Part shown: positions 43,486 to 51,186 of the stretch, piece by piece | Numbering within the stretch: position 1 is the stretch's first letter | Layout: the number at the start of each line of letters is the position of its first letter | Source: an uncultured Oscillibacter sp. | GTDB taxonomy: Bacteria; Bacillota; Clostridia; Oscillospirales; Oscillospiraceae | DNA length: 64,000 bases | Reading direction: 5' to 3' | Assembly (NCBI RefSeq): GCF_900544955.1 | Contig: NZ_UQXD01000003.1 | Span: 32,987-96,986 of the forward strand | Notes under the pieces: model-generated | Told to the model about the DNA's origin: nothing | Database searches by the model: none | Seen by the model: only the letters and a program-made list of their open reading frames with translations | Made by a program: the position numbers and the translations under genes

Positions 43486-45072
43486 TTATTTGTGCAGGGT
43501 CCACTCCTCGATATTCCACATGACGCCCACGGCGTGGTGGCCCAGGACGCGGGTGGTGTCCAGCCCCTCCAGCCCCGCAATGCTCACGTAGTTGCCGTCC
43601 AGGAAGGCCACCAGCACCACGCCGGGCTGGCGGGCATAGGCCGCCTCGAACGCGCGGTAGGCCTCCCGCCGCGCCTCCTCCTCGGTGGCGTGGCGGCCCT
43701 GGGCCAGCAGCGCGTCCACCGTGGGGTTGGAGTAGTGCATGGTGTTGCCGCTGGCGCCGGTGACGTAGTTGGAGTAGAACATGTCCGGGTCAAACTGGGC
43801 GGCATAGCCGGAGAGGAAGCCGTTGTACCCGGACTCCCAGTCGAACCGGGTCACCAGCACCACCTCCATGTCCACCCCGGCGGCCTTGAGCATCCCGGCG
43901 CAGATGTTGGCGATGTCCACCCGCTCCTCCTCGTAGTCCCGGACCTGGATGGTGAAGTGGAACTTCTCCCCGTTCCGCTCATAGATGCCGTCCGCGCCCT
44001 TGGTCCAGCCCAGGGCCTCCATCTCCGCGGCAAACCGGCCTAGGTCGTAGGGGTAGAGGTCCGCGTCGGGATTGCCGCCGTAGGGGTTGAGCTGAATGGG
44101 GCTGTATGCCGCCGCGCCGTGGCCCGCCAGCACGCCGTCCACAATGGCGTCCTTGTCCAGGGCCAGGTTCAAAACGCCGATGGAGTCGCCGTTGCGCTGC
44201 CAGAACGCCGTGCGGAAGTCCATGGAGATGGCCCGGTAGTCGGCGGTGGTGAAGTCGATGTTGCGGAAGGCCTCGTCCCCCCGGAACTGCTGGGCGTAGT
44301 TGGCGTTCAGCCAGGCCAGGTCCGCCTCGCCGGAGCGGAGCATGGTGGCCTTGGTGCTCTCCACGGAGACGGTCTTGTAGACCACCCGCTCAATGTTCGG
44401 CACCTTGCCGTAGTAGTCCTCGTTCCGCTCCAGGAGGATCATGCCCCCGGCGGTGTCCCACTCCACAAACCGGTAGCGGCCGGTGCCCACGGGGGCCTGG
44501 TTGAAGGCCATGGTGTTCAGGTCCTCCCCCTCCGTCAGGTGCCGGGGCAGGATGCCCATGGTGAAGTAGCCCAGCATGGCGGCGTTGGGCCGGGCCATGG
44601 TGAAGACCACCGTCCGCCCGTCGGGGGCGGAGATGGAGGCGATGTCCTCGTAGTTGCTGGTGATGCTGGCGGAGAGGGTCTCGTCGCTCACCAGGGCGTT
44701 GTAGGTGTACACCACGTCGTCCACGGTGAAGTCCGCACCGTCGTGCCACTGCACGCCGCTGCGCAGGGTGAAGGTATAGGTCAGGGTCTCCGGGTCGTAG
44801 GCATAGTCCTCGGCCAGGTCGCAGACGGGGGTGCCGCCGCCGTCGTACTTCATCAGTCCGGAGAAGATCAGGTCCGGCACCTCGTCGTGGCTGTTGAGGA
44901 TGGGGTTGATGGTGCTCTCGGACTCTCCGGCGTAGACCAGGGTGTTGCTCAAATCCTGGGCGGCGCCCTCCGGGGCGGCGGAGCCGGGGGCGGCCTGACC
45001 GCCGCAGGCCGTCAGCCCCAGGGCGGCGGCCAGAAGCAGCGCCGCCAGGCGGAAACGGATGGGGTTTCTCAT
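43486..45072 (-). CDS. ABC importer substrate-binding lipoprotein, SBP_bac_5 family
   Basis: The 528-residue product has a lipoprotein signal (LLLAAALGLTAC) and the family-5 solute-binding fold: LVYAGESESTINPIL, LRSGVQWHDGADFTVDDVVYTYN and NLALDKDAIVDGVLAG. The family includes OppA, DppA and NikA. Classical NikA binds nickel through a chelator and a few residues, so sequence alone cannot assign cargo. Its place in one operon with larE, larB and larC favours nickel; peptides remain the alternative. The ATG follows GGAGG. Confidence 0.88.
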   Translation of the reverse strand: MRNPIRFRLAALLLAAALGLTACGGQAAPGSAAPEGAAQDLSNTLVYAGESESTINPILNSHDEVPDLIFSGLMKYDGGGTPVCDLAEDYAYDPETLTYTFTLRSGVQWHDGADFTVDDVVYTYNALVSDETLSASITSNYEDIASISAPDGRTVVFTMARPNAAMLGYFTMGILPRHLTEGEDLNTMAFNQAPVGTGRYRFVEWDTAGGMILLERNEDYYGKVPNIERVVYKTVSVESTKATMLRSGEADLAWLNANYAQQFRGDEAFRNIDFTTADYRAISMDFRTAFWQRNGDSIGVLNLALDKDAIVDGVLAGHGAAAYSPIQLNPYGGNPDADLYPYDLGRFAAEMEALGWTKGADGIYERNGEKFHFTIQVRDYEEERVDIANICAGMLKAAGVDMEVVLVTRFDWESGYNGFLSGYAAQFDPDMFYSNYVTGASGNTMHYSNPTVDALLAQGRHATEEEARREAYRAFEAAYARQPGVVLVAFLDGNYVSIAGLEGLDTTRVLGHHAVGVMWNIEEWTLHK

Positions 45073-45107
45073 GGGAATTCCTCCACTTTCTTTGGATGGT
45101 TGGATGC

Positions 45108-46010
45108 TCACAGATTGCTGCAGGCCCGGTTGACCTCCCGGCGGAAGTAGTTGCCGATGCTGGTGACGCAGCCCAGGGTCACCAGCAGGAAGAGGCCGGG
45201 GATGATGATAACCCACCAGGTATTCAGCAGCAGGGCCCGGTTGGCCAGGGACAGCATACTGCCCCAGGAGATGACCTCCACCGGCAGCCCCAGTCCCAGG
45301 AAGCTCAGGGTGGACTCCATGGACATGCTGGCGCTGATGCTGGAGATCACCACGAACAAAATAGACGAGAGGAAGTTGGGAATCAGGTGAACCCACATGG
45401 TCCGCCAGAAGCCCACCCCCATGCACCGGGCCGCCAGCACGTACTCGCTGCTGCGAATCTGCCGGACCTCGCTGCGGACGATCCGGGCCAGGCCGAACCA
45501 GCCGGTTCCGCCGATGAGCAGCGAGAGGGTGAAGACGTCGTGCTTGGGGATCAGCGACCCCAGCAGCAGCACGATCAGCAGCGTGGGCACGCTGTGGGCC
45601 ATCTCCATGGCCCGCATCATCACGGCGTCCAGCCGCTGGTGGGCCATGCCGCTGATGCAGCCGTAGGTCACCCCCAGCACGGTGATGAGGGCCATACTCA
45701 TCAGCCCCACCGCCAGGGAGGCCCGGCCGCCGTACCAGATCATGGAGTAGATGTCCCGCCCCAGGGAGTCGGTTCCGAAGTAGAACTCCCCGCCGGGGGC
45801 CTGGTTCAGGTTTTGCAGGTAGAACCCCGCCGGGTCGTGGTTGGCCAGCACCGGCGCCAGCAGGCACCCCAGCACAATGAGGCCCAGCACCGCCATGGAC
45901 AGCACCGGGGGGCGCTGGGGGCGGCCGTGGCCCCGTGGAAGAGCTCGGGTGGGGGCGGGCCGGTAGTCCGGCCCCACCACCCGGAAGGGGTCGCGGGTTA
46001 TCTCTGCCAT
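45108..46010 (-). CDS. ABC importer permease, OppC/NikC-like
   Basis: The 300-residue permease has an N-terminal cytoplasmic tail, a first helix near residue 40 (VLSMAVLGLIVLGCLLAPVLA), the GTDSLGRDIYSMIWYGGRASLAVG segment characteristic of DppC/OppC/NikC, and an EAA-type loop (EYVLAARCMGVGFWRTMWVHLIPN). Six membrane helices are expected. It overlaps the upstream permease gene by 13 bases. Confidence 0.9.
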   Translation of the reverse strand: MAEITRDPFRVVGPDYRPAPTRALPRGHGRPQRPPVLSMAVLGLIVLGCLLAPVLANHDPAGFYLQNLNQAPGGEFYFGTDSLGRDIYSMIWYGGRASLAVGLMSMALITVLGVTYGCISGMAHQRLDAVMMRAMEMAHSVPTLLIVLLLGSLIPKHDVFTLSLLIGGTGWFGLARIVRSEVRQIRSSEYVLAARCMGVGFWRTMWVHLIPNFLSSILFVVISSISASMSMESTLSFLGLGLPVEVISWGSMLSLANRALLLNTWWVIIIPGLFLLVTLGCVTSIGNYFRREVNRACSNL

Positions 46011-46993
46011 ACGGACACCCCCGTCTCCCGCATTCTGGGGTCGATCACCTCGTTGACGCTCTGGGCCAGAAGGCTGCTGGCTACCACCAGCACGCCGGTG
46101 AGCAGCACCAGCAGCATCAGCAGGTTGTAGTCGTGGTACTTGGCGCTCTCCACGGAGAGGGCGCCGATGCCCGGGTAGTTGAACACGGACTCGGCGATGT
46201 AGGTCCCGCTGAGGACGTGGGGAATGGAGATGGCCATGATGCTGACGATGGTGGGCGCCACGTTCCGCAGGCACTGGCACCACAGAATGCGGCGGCGGGA
46301 GTACCCCTGGGACTTGGCCAGCAGCACATAGTCCCGCCGCACCTCGTCCAAGAGCTTGTTGCGGATCATGTAGGCGTAGTACCACAGGTGGCTCATCACC
46401 ATCACCGCCAGTGGCAGAATCATGTGCCGGATGCGGTTGCCCACGTCGCCGGCCATGCCCACGTCGTAGGCGCCGCTGCTGGGCAGCCACCGCAGATTGA
46501 TGCTGAAGATCAGCACCAGCACCACGCCGATCCAAAAGGGCGGCAGGTAGTACACCGCCGTGCCGATCCGGCACAGCAGCCGGTCCAGCCAGGTGTCCTC
46601 ATGGAGGGCACAGGCCACCGCCAGCAAAATCGCCAGGGCGAACACCAGCACATAGGCGATGCCCCCCAGCAGCAGCGTGTTGCCGATCAGCGGGGTGATG
46701 ACGTCCAGCACCGGCATCTTGTAGCGGAGGGAGAGGCCGAAATTCCCGTGCAGGGCGTTTTGCAGCCAGATGCCGTACTGCACATGGATGGGCGCGTCCA
46801 GTCCCAACCGGGTCCGGGCCGCCGCCATCTCCTCCGCCGTCATGGACTCCACCGCGTCGCCGTAAAAAGACTGAAGGGCGTCCCCGGGGGCCCAGCGGGC
46901 CGCGTAGAACACCAGCACGGAGAGCAGCAGCATGGTCAGCAGAAAGCCGAAAAGCCGCCGGCAAATCCGTTTCCAAAGAGGCTGTCCGATCAT
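45998..46993 (-). CDS. ABC importer permease, OppB/NikB-like
   Basis: The 331-residue permease has six predicted helices, an N-terminal RLFGFLLTMLLLSVLVFYAARWAPGD segment typical of DppB/OppB/NikB, and the EAA loop DYVLLAKSQGYSRRRILWCQCLRN. The start follows GAGGAGGGAACC, and that site is inside the short intergenic region after the small frame that overlaps larC, so the ABC genes read on from the lar genes. Confidence 0.9.
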   Translation of the reverse strand: MIGQPLWKRICRRLFGFLLTMLLLSVLVFYAARWAPGDALQSFYGDAVESMTAEEMAAARTRLGLDAPIHVQYGIWLQNALHGNFGLSLRYKMPVLDVITPLIGNTLLLGGIAYVLVFALAILLAVACALHEDTWLDRLLCRIGTAVYYLPPFWIGVVLVLIFSINLRWLPSSGAYDVGMAGDVGNRIRHMILPLAVMVMSHLWYYAYMIRNKLLDEVRRDYVLLAKSQGYSRRRILWCQCLRNVAPTIVSIMAISIPHVLSGTYIAESVFNYPGIGALSVESAKYHDYNLLMLLVLLTGVLVVASSLLAQSVNEVIDPRMRETGVSVWQR

Positions 46994-47003
46994 GGTTCCC
47001 TCC

Positions 47004-47171
47004 TCACGTCCCGCACGGGATGCCCCGCTGGGGATGCCCCGCCGCCCGGCTCAGCTCCGGCGGCAAGGGCTCCCCCTTTGCCCAGGCGAAGCCCGCCCGG
47101 CGGACCGCCTCTCCATCCTCCGGCAGGGCGGCGTCCCTCCGGGGCAGTTGCCACCCCATGCCGTTCCTCAT
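47004..47171 (-). CDS. possible small protein between larC and the ABC genes
   Basis: A 55-residue frame starts at an ATG that overlaps the larC stop (ATGA) and ends ten bases before the permease start. The product (MRNGMGWQLPRRDAALPEDG, then AVRRAGFAWAKGEPLPPELSRAAGHPQRG) is basic, has one Cys and one His near its end, and matches no family I know. The overlap geometry suggests real translational coupling, filling an otherwise empty 174-base gap, but GC-rich sequence makes chance frames common. Confidence 0.4.
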   Translation of the reverse strand: MRNGMGWQLPRRDAALPEDGEAVRRAGFAWAKGEPLPPELSRAAGHPQRGIPCGT

Positions 47172-48574
47172 GTCCGCTCCACCAGGTCCCGGGCCTCCGC
47201 CAGGCCGATGCCCCGCTCCCGGGCGATGCGGGCCAAATCCTCGTACTCGTACTTGGAGCGGGTCACGCCGTAGCCCTGGGCGTCCTTCCGCCGGACCGGG
47301 CCATAGGGCGTGTCCACCGCGGAGACGGTCCGGTCCAGGACGTAGCGGCCGCAGGCGCACGTCCGGATGCCCAGGGTGGTGGTGTGGCGGAAGATGCACG
47401 CGGCCAGGGCCTCCCGGTCCTCCCGGCGGCACAGCACCTGGATCAGCGTGCCGGGGCGGGATTTTTTCATCCCGATGGGGACGGTGTAGGCGTCTAGGGC
47501 CCCGCTCTCGAAAAACCGCTCCAAGGCGAAGCCCACCGCCTCCGCCGTCATGTCGTCCACGTTGCACGAGAGGCTGTAAACCGTCTCCGCCTGCCCCTCC
47601 GTCTCTCCCAGCAGGGCCCGGACGCAGTTGGCGGCCTCAAAGTCCTTCTTCCCCATACCGTAGCCGATGGCCTGGGTCCGCATGACGGGCATCTCCCCGA
47701 AGCGGGTGGCGAAGTGGGTCAGCAGGGCCGCACCGGTGGGGGTGCACAGCTCGCCCCGGACACTGCCGCCGTAGATGGGTGCGTTTTGCAGCAGATAGGC
47801 GGTGGCGGGGGCCGGGACGGGGAGGACGCCGTGGGCGCAGCGCACCTGGCCGCTGCCCACATGGACCGGGGAGACCACGATCTCCTCCGGCGCCAGCTCG
47901 TGGAGCAGCAGGCACACGGCGGTGATGTCCGCCATGGCGTCCAGGGTCCCCACCTCGTGGAAGTGGATGTCGGTGACGGGCACGCCGTGGGCCCGGCTCT
48001 CCGCCTCCGCGATCCGGCCGTACACCGCCTCCACGTCCGCCCGGACGGCCTCCGGCAGGTCCAGCCCCGCCAGAATGTCCCGGATCTCCGCCATGCTGCT
48101 GTGGTGGTGGCCGTGGGAATGGGGATGGTCGTGTTCGTGGTCATGGTCGTGACTGTGCTCGTGCTCATGGCCGTGCTCGTGGCTATGCTCATGCTCATGG
48201 GGATGGTCGTGTTCATGTTGGTGGTCATGGTCGTGGCCGTGGCCGTGGTCGTGGCCGTGGTCATGACCGTGCTCATGGTCATGACCATGTTCGTGTTCAT
48301 GCTCGTGGTCATGCTCGTGGTCATGTTCATGCTCGTGCTCATGGCCGTGGGGATGGTCGTGGGACGCCTCCTCCGCGCCGTCCACCGTCACGGTGACATG
48401 GGTGCCGGTGATGCCGCACTTCACCGCCGTCTCCCGCCGCACCGCCACACCGGGCAGGCCCAGGGCGTTCATCCGGGCCAGAAAGCCCTCCGGGTCCGGC
48501 ACCAGCTCCAGCAGCGCCGCCGTCAGCATATCCCCCGCGGCGCCCATGCCGCAGTCCAGATACAGTGTTTTCAT
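47168..48574 (-). CDS. larC: nickel-pincer cofactor biosynthesis protein LarC, with His-rich domain
   Basis: LarC is the CTP-dependent cyclometallase that inserts nickel into the pincer nucleotide. The 468-residue product is one continuous frame, unlike Lactiplantibacillus plantarum larC, which needs a ribosomal frameshift. The N-terminal part shows YLDCGMGAAGDMLTAALLEL and the middle part VTDIHFHEVGTLDAMADI, with CTPTGAALLTHFA and GYGMGKKDF further on and SLSCNVDDMTAEAVGFALERFFESGALD in the LarC2 half. Residues 72 to 158 insert a tract where every second residue is His (45 His in 87), probably a nickel store like the His stretches of HypB or UreE. It starts one base after larB. Confidence 0.95.
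   Translation of the reverse strand: MKTLYLDCGMGAAGDMLTAALLELVPDPEGFLARMNALGLPGVAVRRETAVKCGITGTHVTVTVDGAEEASHDHPHGHEHEHEHDHEHDHEHEHEHGHDHEHGHDHGHDHGHGHDHDHQHEHDHPHEHEHSHEHGHEHEHSHDHDHEHDHPHSHGHHHSSMAEIRDILAGLDLPEAVRADVEAVYGRIAEAESRAHGVPVTDIHFHEVGTLDAMADITAVCLLLHELAPEEIVVSPVHVGSGQVRCAHGVLPVPAPATAYLLQNAPIYGGSVRGELCTPTGAALLTHFATRFGEMPVMRTQAIGYGMGKKDFEAANCVRALLGETEGQAETVYSLSCNVDDMTAEAVGFALERFFESGALDAYTVPIGMKKSRPGTLIQVLCRREDREALAACIFRHTTTLGIRTCACGRYVLDRTVSAVDTPYGPVRRKDAQGYGVTRSKYEYEDLARIARERGIGLAEARDLVERT
48101..48361 (-). repeat. His-codon repeat within larC
   Basis: About 260 bases alternate CAT/CAC codons with GAG, GAC or GGC codons, giving His at every second position. The near-repetitive DNA should be prone to slippage in units of six bases, so its length may vary between strains. 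Confidence 0.9.
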
Positions 48575-48575
48575 C

Positions 48576-49325
48576 TCAGTTCTCCTCCATGTGGTTGATC
48601 ATGCTGGCAAGATACCCGGCGCCGAAGCCGTTGTCGATGTTCACCACCGACACGCCGCTGGCGCAGGAGTTCAGCATGGACAGCAGGGCGGACACGCCGC
48701 CGAAGGACGCGCCGTAGCCCACGCTGGTGGGCACGGCGATCACCGGGCAGTCCGCCAGCCCGCCGATGACGCTGGCCAGGGCCCCCTCCATCCCGGCGAT
48801 GGCGATGATGACCCGGGCGCTCATGATGTCGTCCAGGTGGGCCAGCAGCCGGTGCAGCCCCGCCACGCCCACGTCGTACAGGCGGTTCACCGGGTTCCCC
48901 AGGGCCTCCGCCGTTAATGCCGCCTCCTCCGCCACGGGCATGTCGCTGGTGCCGCCGGTGGCCACCACGATGGTGCCGCCCCGGGGCGGCGGCAGCGTCC
49001 CCACCACGCCGATGCGGGCGTCCGCGCGGTAGTCCAGGGGCAGCGCCCGGCCCACCGTCTCCGCCGCCTGGGCGGACATCCGGGTGATGAGAATGGTCTC
49101 CTGCCCGTTTTGGCGCATGGTGTCCGCAATGCCCAAAATCTGCTCCGGCGTCTTTCCGGCGCCGTAGATCACCTCCGCCGCCCCCTGACGCACCTTCCGG
49201 TGCAGGTCCACCTTGGCGTAGCCGATGTCCGCGAAGGGCTGCTTTTTCAGCTCCAGCAGCGCCTCCTCCACCGGGAGGGTCCCCTGGCGCACCGCCTCCA
49301 GCAGGCTTTTTACCGAGTCGTTCAT
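48576..49325 (-). CDS. larB: nickel-pincer cofactor biosynthesis protein LarB
   Basis: LarB carboxylates and hydrolyses nicotinic acid adenine dinucleotide, the first step to the pincer cofactor. The 249-residue product carries the AIR-carboxylase (PurE-like) domain in its C-terminal half: VVATGGTSDMPVAEEAALTAEALG, YDVGVAGLHRLLAHLDDIMSARVIIAIAGMEGALASVIGGL and PVIAVPTSVGYGASFGGVSALLSMLNSCA are strongly conserved LarB blocks. The length matches the family. Its start overlaps the larE stop by four bases and larC follows directly. Confidence 0.96.
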   Translation of the reverse strand: MNDSVKSLLEAVRQGTLPVEEALLELKKQPFADIGYAKVDLHRKVRQGAAEVIYGAGKTPEQILGIADTMRQNGQETILITRMSAQAAETVGRALPLDYRADARIGVVGTLPPPRGGTIVVATGGTSDMPVAEEAALTAEALGNPVNRLYDVGVAGLHRLLAHLDDIMSARVIIAIAGMEGALASVIGGLADCPVIAVPTSVGYGASFGGVSALLSMLNSCASGVSVVNIDNGFGAGYLASMINHMEEN

Positions 49326-50068
49326 CTCCGCACCTCCAAATCCAGCAGAACCGCTCCATAGTCCCGCCCCAATTGCTCCAAAACCGCCTCCCGCCGCTCC
49401 AGCAGCAGCGCCAATTGCTCCGGCCGTACCTGGATGCGGGCGGCGTCCCCCAGCAGCCGGACCCGGAAATCCACAAAGCCCAGGGCCGCCAAGGCCGCCT
49501 CCGCCCGCTCCGTCCGCGCCAGGTCCGCCGCCGTGATGGCCGTGCCGGTGGGGATGCGGGTGGCCAGGCAGGCGTAGGCCGGCTTATCCCAGGTGAAGAG
49601 CCCAGCCTCCCGGGACCGGCGGCGGATTTCCGCCTTTGTCAATCCGCACTCCCGCAGGGGAGAGCGGACGGCCAGCTCCGCCAGGGCCCGCATCCCGGGC
49701 CGGTCCCCGGCCTCGTCGGAGGCGTTGGTGCCGTCCAGCAGCAGAGAGAAGCCGTCCTCCTCCGCCGCCTGCTGAATGGCGGAGAACAGCAGACGCTTGC
49801 AGTGGTAGCAGCGATCCGCCGGGTTGGCGGCCACGGCGGGGCTTTTCAGCACGTCCACCGGCAGCACCCGCAGCTCCGCCCCCAGCTCCGCCGCCAGGCG
49901 CCGGGCGTCCTCCCCCTCAAACCGGGGCTGAAACGCCGACTGGACATAGTAAGCCCGCACCCGCCTGCCGTAGCGGCAGGCGGCGTACAGCAGATAGGCG
50001 GAGTCCACGCCGCCGGAAAAGGCCAGGGCGGCCTCTCCGTTCTCCCTAAAAAAATCCTGCAATTCCAT
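49322..50068 (-). CDS. larE: nickel-pincer cofactor sulfur transferase LarE
   Basis: LarE is a PP-loop ATPase that installs the two sulphurs of the pincer nucleotide. The 248-residue product has the PP-loop SGGVDS at residues 18-23 and AYACLATR with Cys167 at the position of the sulphur donor of sacrificial LarE. It also has a CxxC pair, Cys87 and Cys90, in NPADRCYHCK. A CxxC pair plus the active Cys is the pattern I associate with LarE proteins that carry an iron-sulphur cluster and are catalytic rather than sacrificial; that point is from memory. It is the first gene of the operon and follows a leader with two hairpins. Confidence 0.94.
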   Translation of the reverse strand: MELQDFFRENGEAALAFSGGVDSAYLLYAACRYGRRVRAYYVQSAFQPRFEGEDARRLAAELGAELRVLPVDVLKSPAVAANPADRCYHCKRLLFSAIQQAAEEDGFSLLLDGTNASDEAGDRPGMRALAELAVRSPLRECGLTKAEIRRRSREAGLFTWDKPAYACLATRIPTGTAITAADLARTERAEAALAALGFVDFRVRLLGDAARIQVRPEQLALLLERREAVLEQLGRDYGAVLLDLEVRR

Positions 50069-50110
50069 TGTTTTTCCTCCTTCGCTTCCCGGCGCGGCCA
50101 GTTTGGACAG

Positions 50111-50234
50111 AAAAAAGGCGCATGGCCCTCCTTAGGAGGATCATGCGCCTTTGGGCACAGTTGTGTGAATCTTCTGGTTCCATGGAAAAAACGGCCGGGC
50201 ACTTTGGTGCCGGAATGCCGGCTTGTGCCGACGG
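50111..50234 (-). promoter_or_regulatory. larE leader with two hairpin/U-tract elements, candidate attenuator or riboswitch
   Basis: The transcript from the promoter at 50246-50274 has about 170 bases before larE. Its first half folds into a GTCGGCAC...GTGCCCGG structure with an inner GCCGG/CCGGC hairpin and ends in TTTTTT (about 50188-50234). Its second half is a clear intrinsic terminator: AAAGGCGCATG pairs with its complement around a CCTCC/GGAGG inner stem and is followed by TTTTTT (50111-50152). The terminator lies about 40 bases before the start codon. I do not recognise a known riboswitch class. Confidence 0.65.
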
Positions 50235-50245
50235 TTGAGAGTTTT

Positions 50246-50274
50246 ATTATATTCGCCCCGGCGGTTTTTGTCAA
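50246..50274 (-). promoter_or_regulatory. consensus promoter of the lar/ABC operon
   Basis: Perfect TTGACA and TATAAT hexamers are separated by 17 bases. Such a strong promoter before a terminator-bearing leader suggests control at the level of elongation. Confidence 0.85.
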
Positions 50275-50335
50275 GATCTTCCCGCCGGTCTCCGCCGCAC
50301 GGCGAATTGCCTGCGCGCTCCTCCCCGGGCGCCCC

Positions 50336-51055
50336 TCACAGCCGCATGCCGCCGTTCACCGCCAGCACCTGGCCGGTGATGTAGGAGGCCTCGTCGCTGG
50401 CCAGGAACAGCGCCGCCCGGGCGATCTCCTCCGGCTGGCCCAGGCGGCCCAGCATGGTCTTCGCCGCAAACTGGTCCAGCAGGGGCTGAGGCACCGTCTT
50501 CAGCATCTCCGTCAGGGTATAGCCCGGGGTGATGCAGTTGACCCGGACGGCGGCCCCCTTCCGGGCAAACTCCTTGGCCCAGCTCTTGGTCAAGCCGATA
50601 ACGCCGGCCTTGGCCGCCGCGTAGTTGGCCTGGCCGATGTTGCCGTACTCCCCCACCACGGAGGAGATGTTCACGATGGCCCCGGCGCCCTGCCGCTCCA
50701 TCTGGGGGCCGATGCGGCGGGTGAGGTTGAACAGCCCCTTCAGGTCCACGTCCATCACCGCGTCCCACATCTCGTCGCTCATCTTGGCGGTCATGGCATC
50801 CCGGGTGATGCCCGCGTTGTTCACCAGGACGTCGATGCGGCCGTACCGGTCCATCAGCGTCTCGTACAGCCGGCGGCAGCTCTCCCCGTCCGCCACATTC
50901 AGCGGATAGTAGGTCACCCCCGCCGCCTGGTAGGTCATCTCCCCCAGGTCCGCGGCGGCCACCACCGCCCCCTCTTCGGCAAACAGCCGGCACATGGCGG
51001 CCCCCAGCCCCCGGGCCCCGCCGGTGACCACCGCGATTTTTCCCTGCAAACGCAT
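50336..51055 (-). CDS. short-chain dehydrogenase, FabG-like
   Basis: The 239-residue Rossmann protein has the NAD(P) site VTGGARGLG (about residues 10-18), NNAG, the Ser of NISS and the YxxxK pair in NYAAAKAG, so it is a complete classical SDR. Its best resemblance is to 3-oxoacyl-ACP reductase FabG, but the setting next to a KDG-type kinase and aldolase makes a sugar-acid or hydroxy-acid dehydrogenase plausible. GGAGGG eight bases upstream favours the ATG at 51053-51055; another ATG five codons earlier has a weaker site. It may be read from the aldolase-kinase transcript past the hairpin at 51141. Confidence 0.85.
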   Translation of the reverse strand: MRLQGKIAVVTGGARGLGAAMCRLFAEEGAVVAAADLGEMTYQAAGVTYYPLNVADGESCRRLYETLMDRYGRIDVLVNNAGITRDAMTAKMSDEMWDAVMDVDLKGLFNLTRRIGPQMERQGAGAIVNISSVVGEYGNIGQANYAAAKAGVIGLTKSWAKEFARKGAAVRVNCITPGYTLTEMLKTVPQPLLDQFAAKTMLGRLGQPEEIARAALFLASDEASYITGQVLAVNGGMRL

Positions 51056-51140
51056 GTCCGTTCCCTCCATGGTGTTGTTTCTCCTATCCTATACCAGATG
51101 CACCCCGTTTGCAAGCGCGGCTTCCCCGGCACCAGCGGAG

Positions 51141-51173
51141 CGGGCGCCGTCCCCCAGAGGGGGACGGCGCCCG
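51141..51173 (-). terminator. hairpin after the KDG-type kinase gene
   Basis: CGGGCGCCGTCCCC pairs with its complement around a short loop. No U tract follows on the minus strand, so termination may be partial. Confidence 0.45.
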
Positions 51174-51186
51174 GATGCGTGTGTTG

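Noticed and set aside
48101..48361. Possible CRISPR-like or satellite repeat
   Set aside because: The repeat unit is six bases, in frame and coding for His-x; there are no unique spacers of constant length.
47168..48574. Programmed frameshift in larC as in L. plantarum
   Set aside because: Both LarC halves are in one uninterrupted frame here.
47714..48598. Long plus-strand open frame rich in Val, Met and Leu opposite larC
   Set aside because: It is the antisense of the His-codon repeat and conserved larC blocks; the hydrophobic repeats are a by-product of CAT/CAC codons on the other strand.
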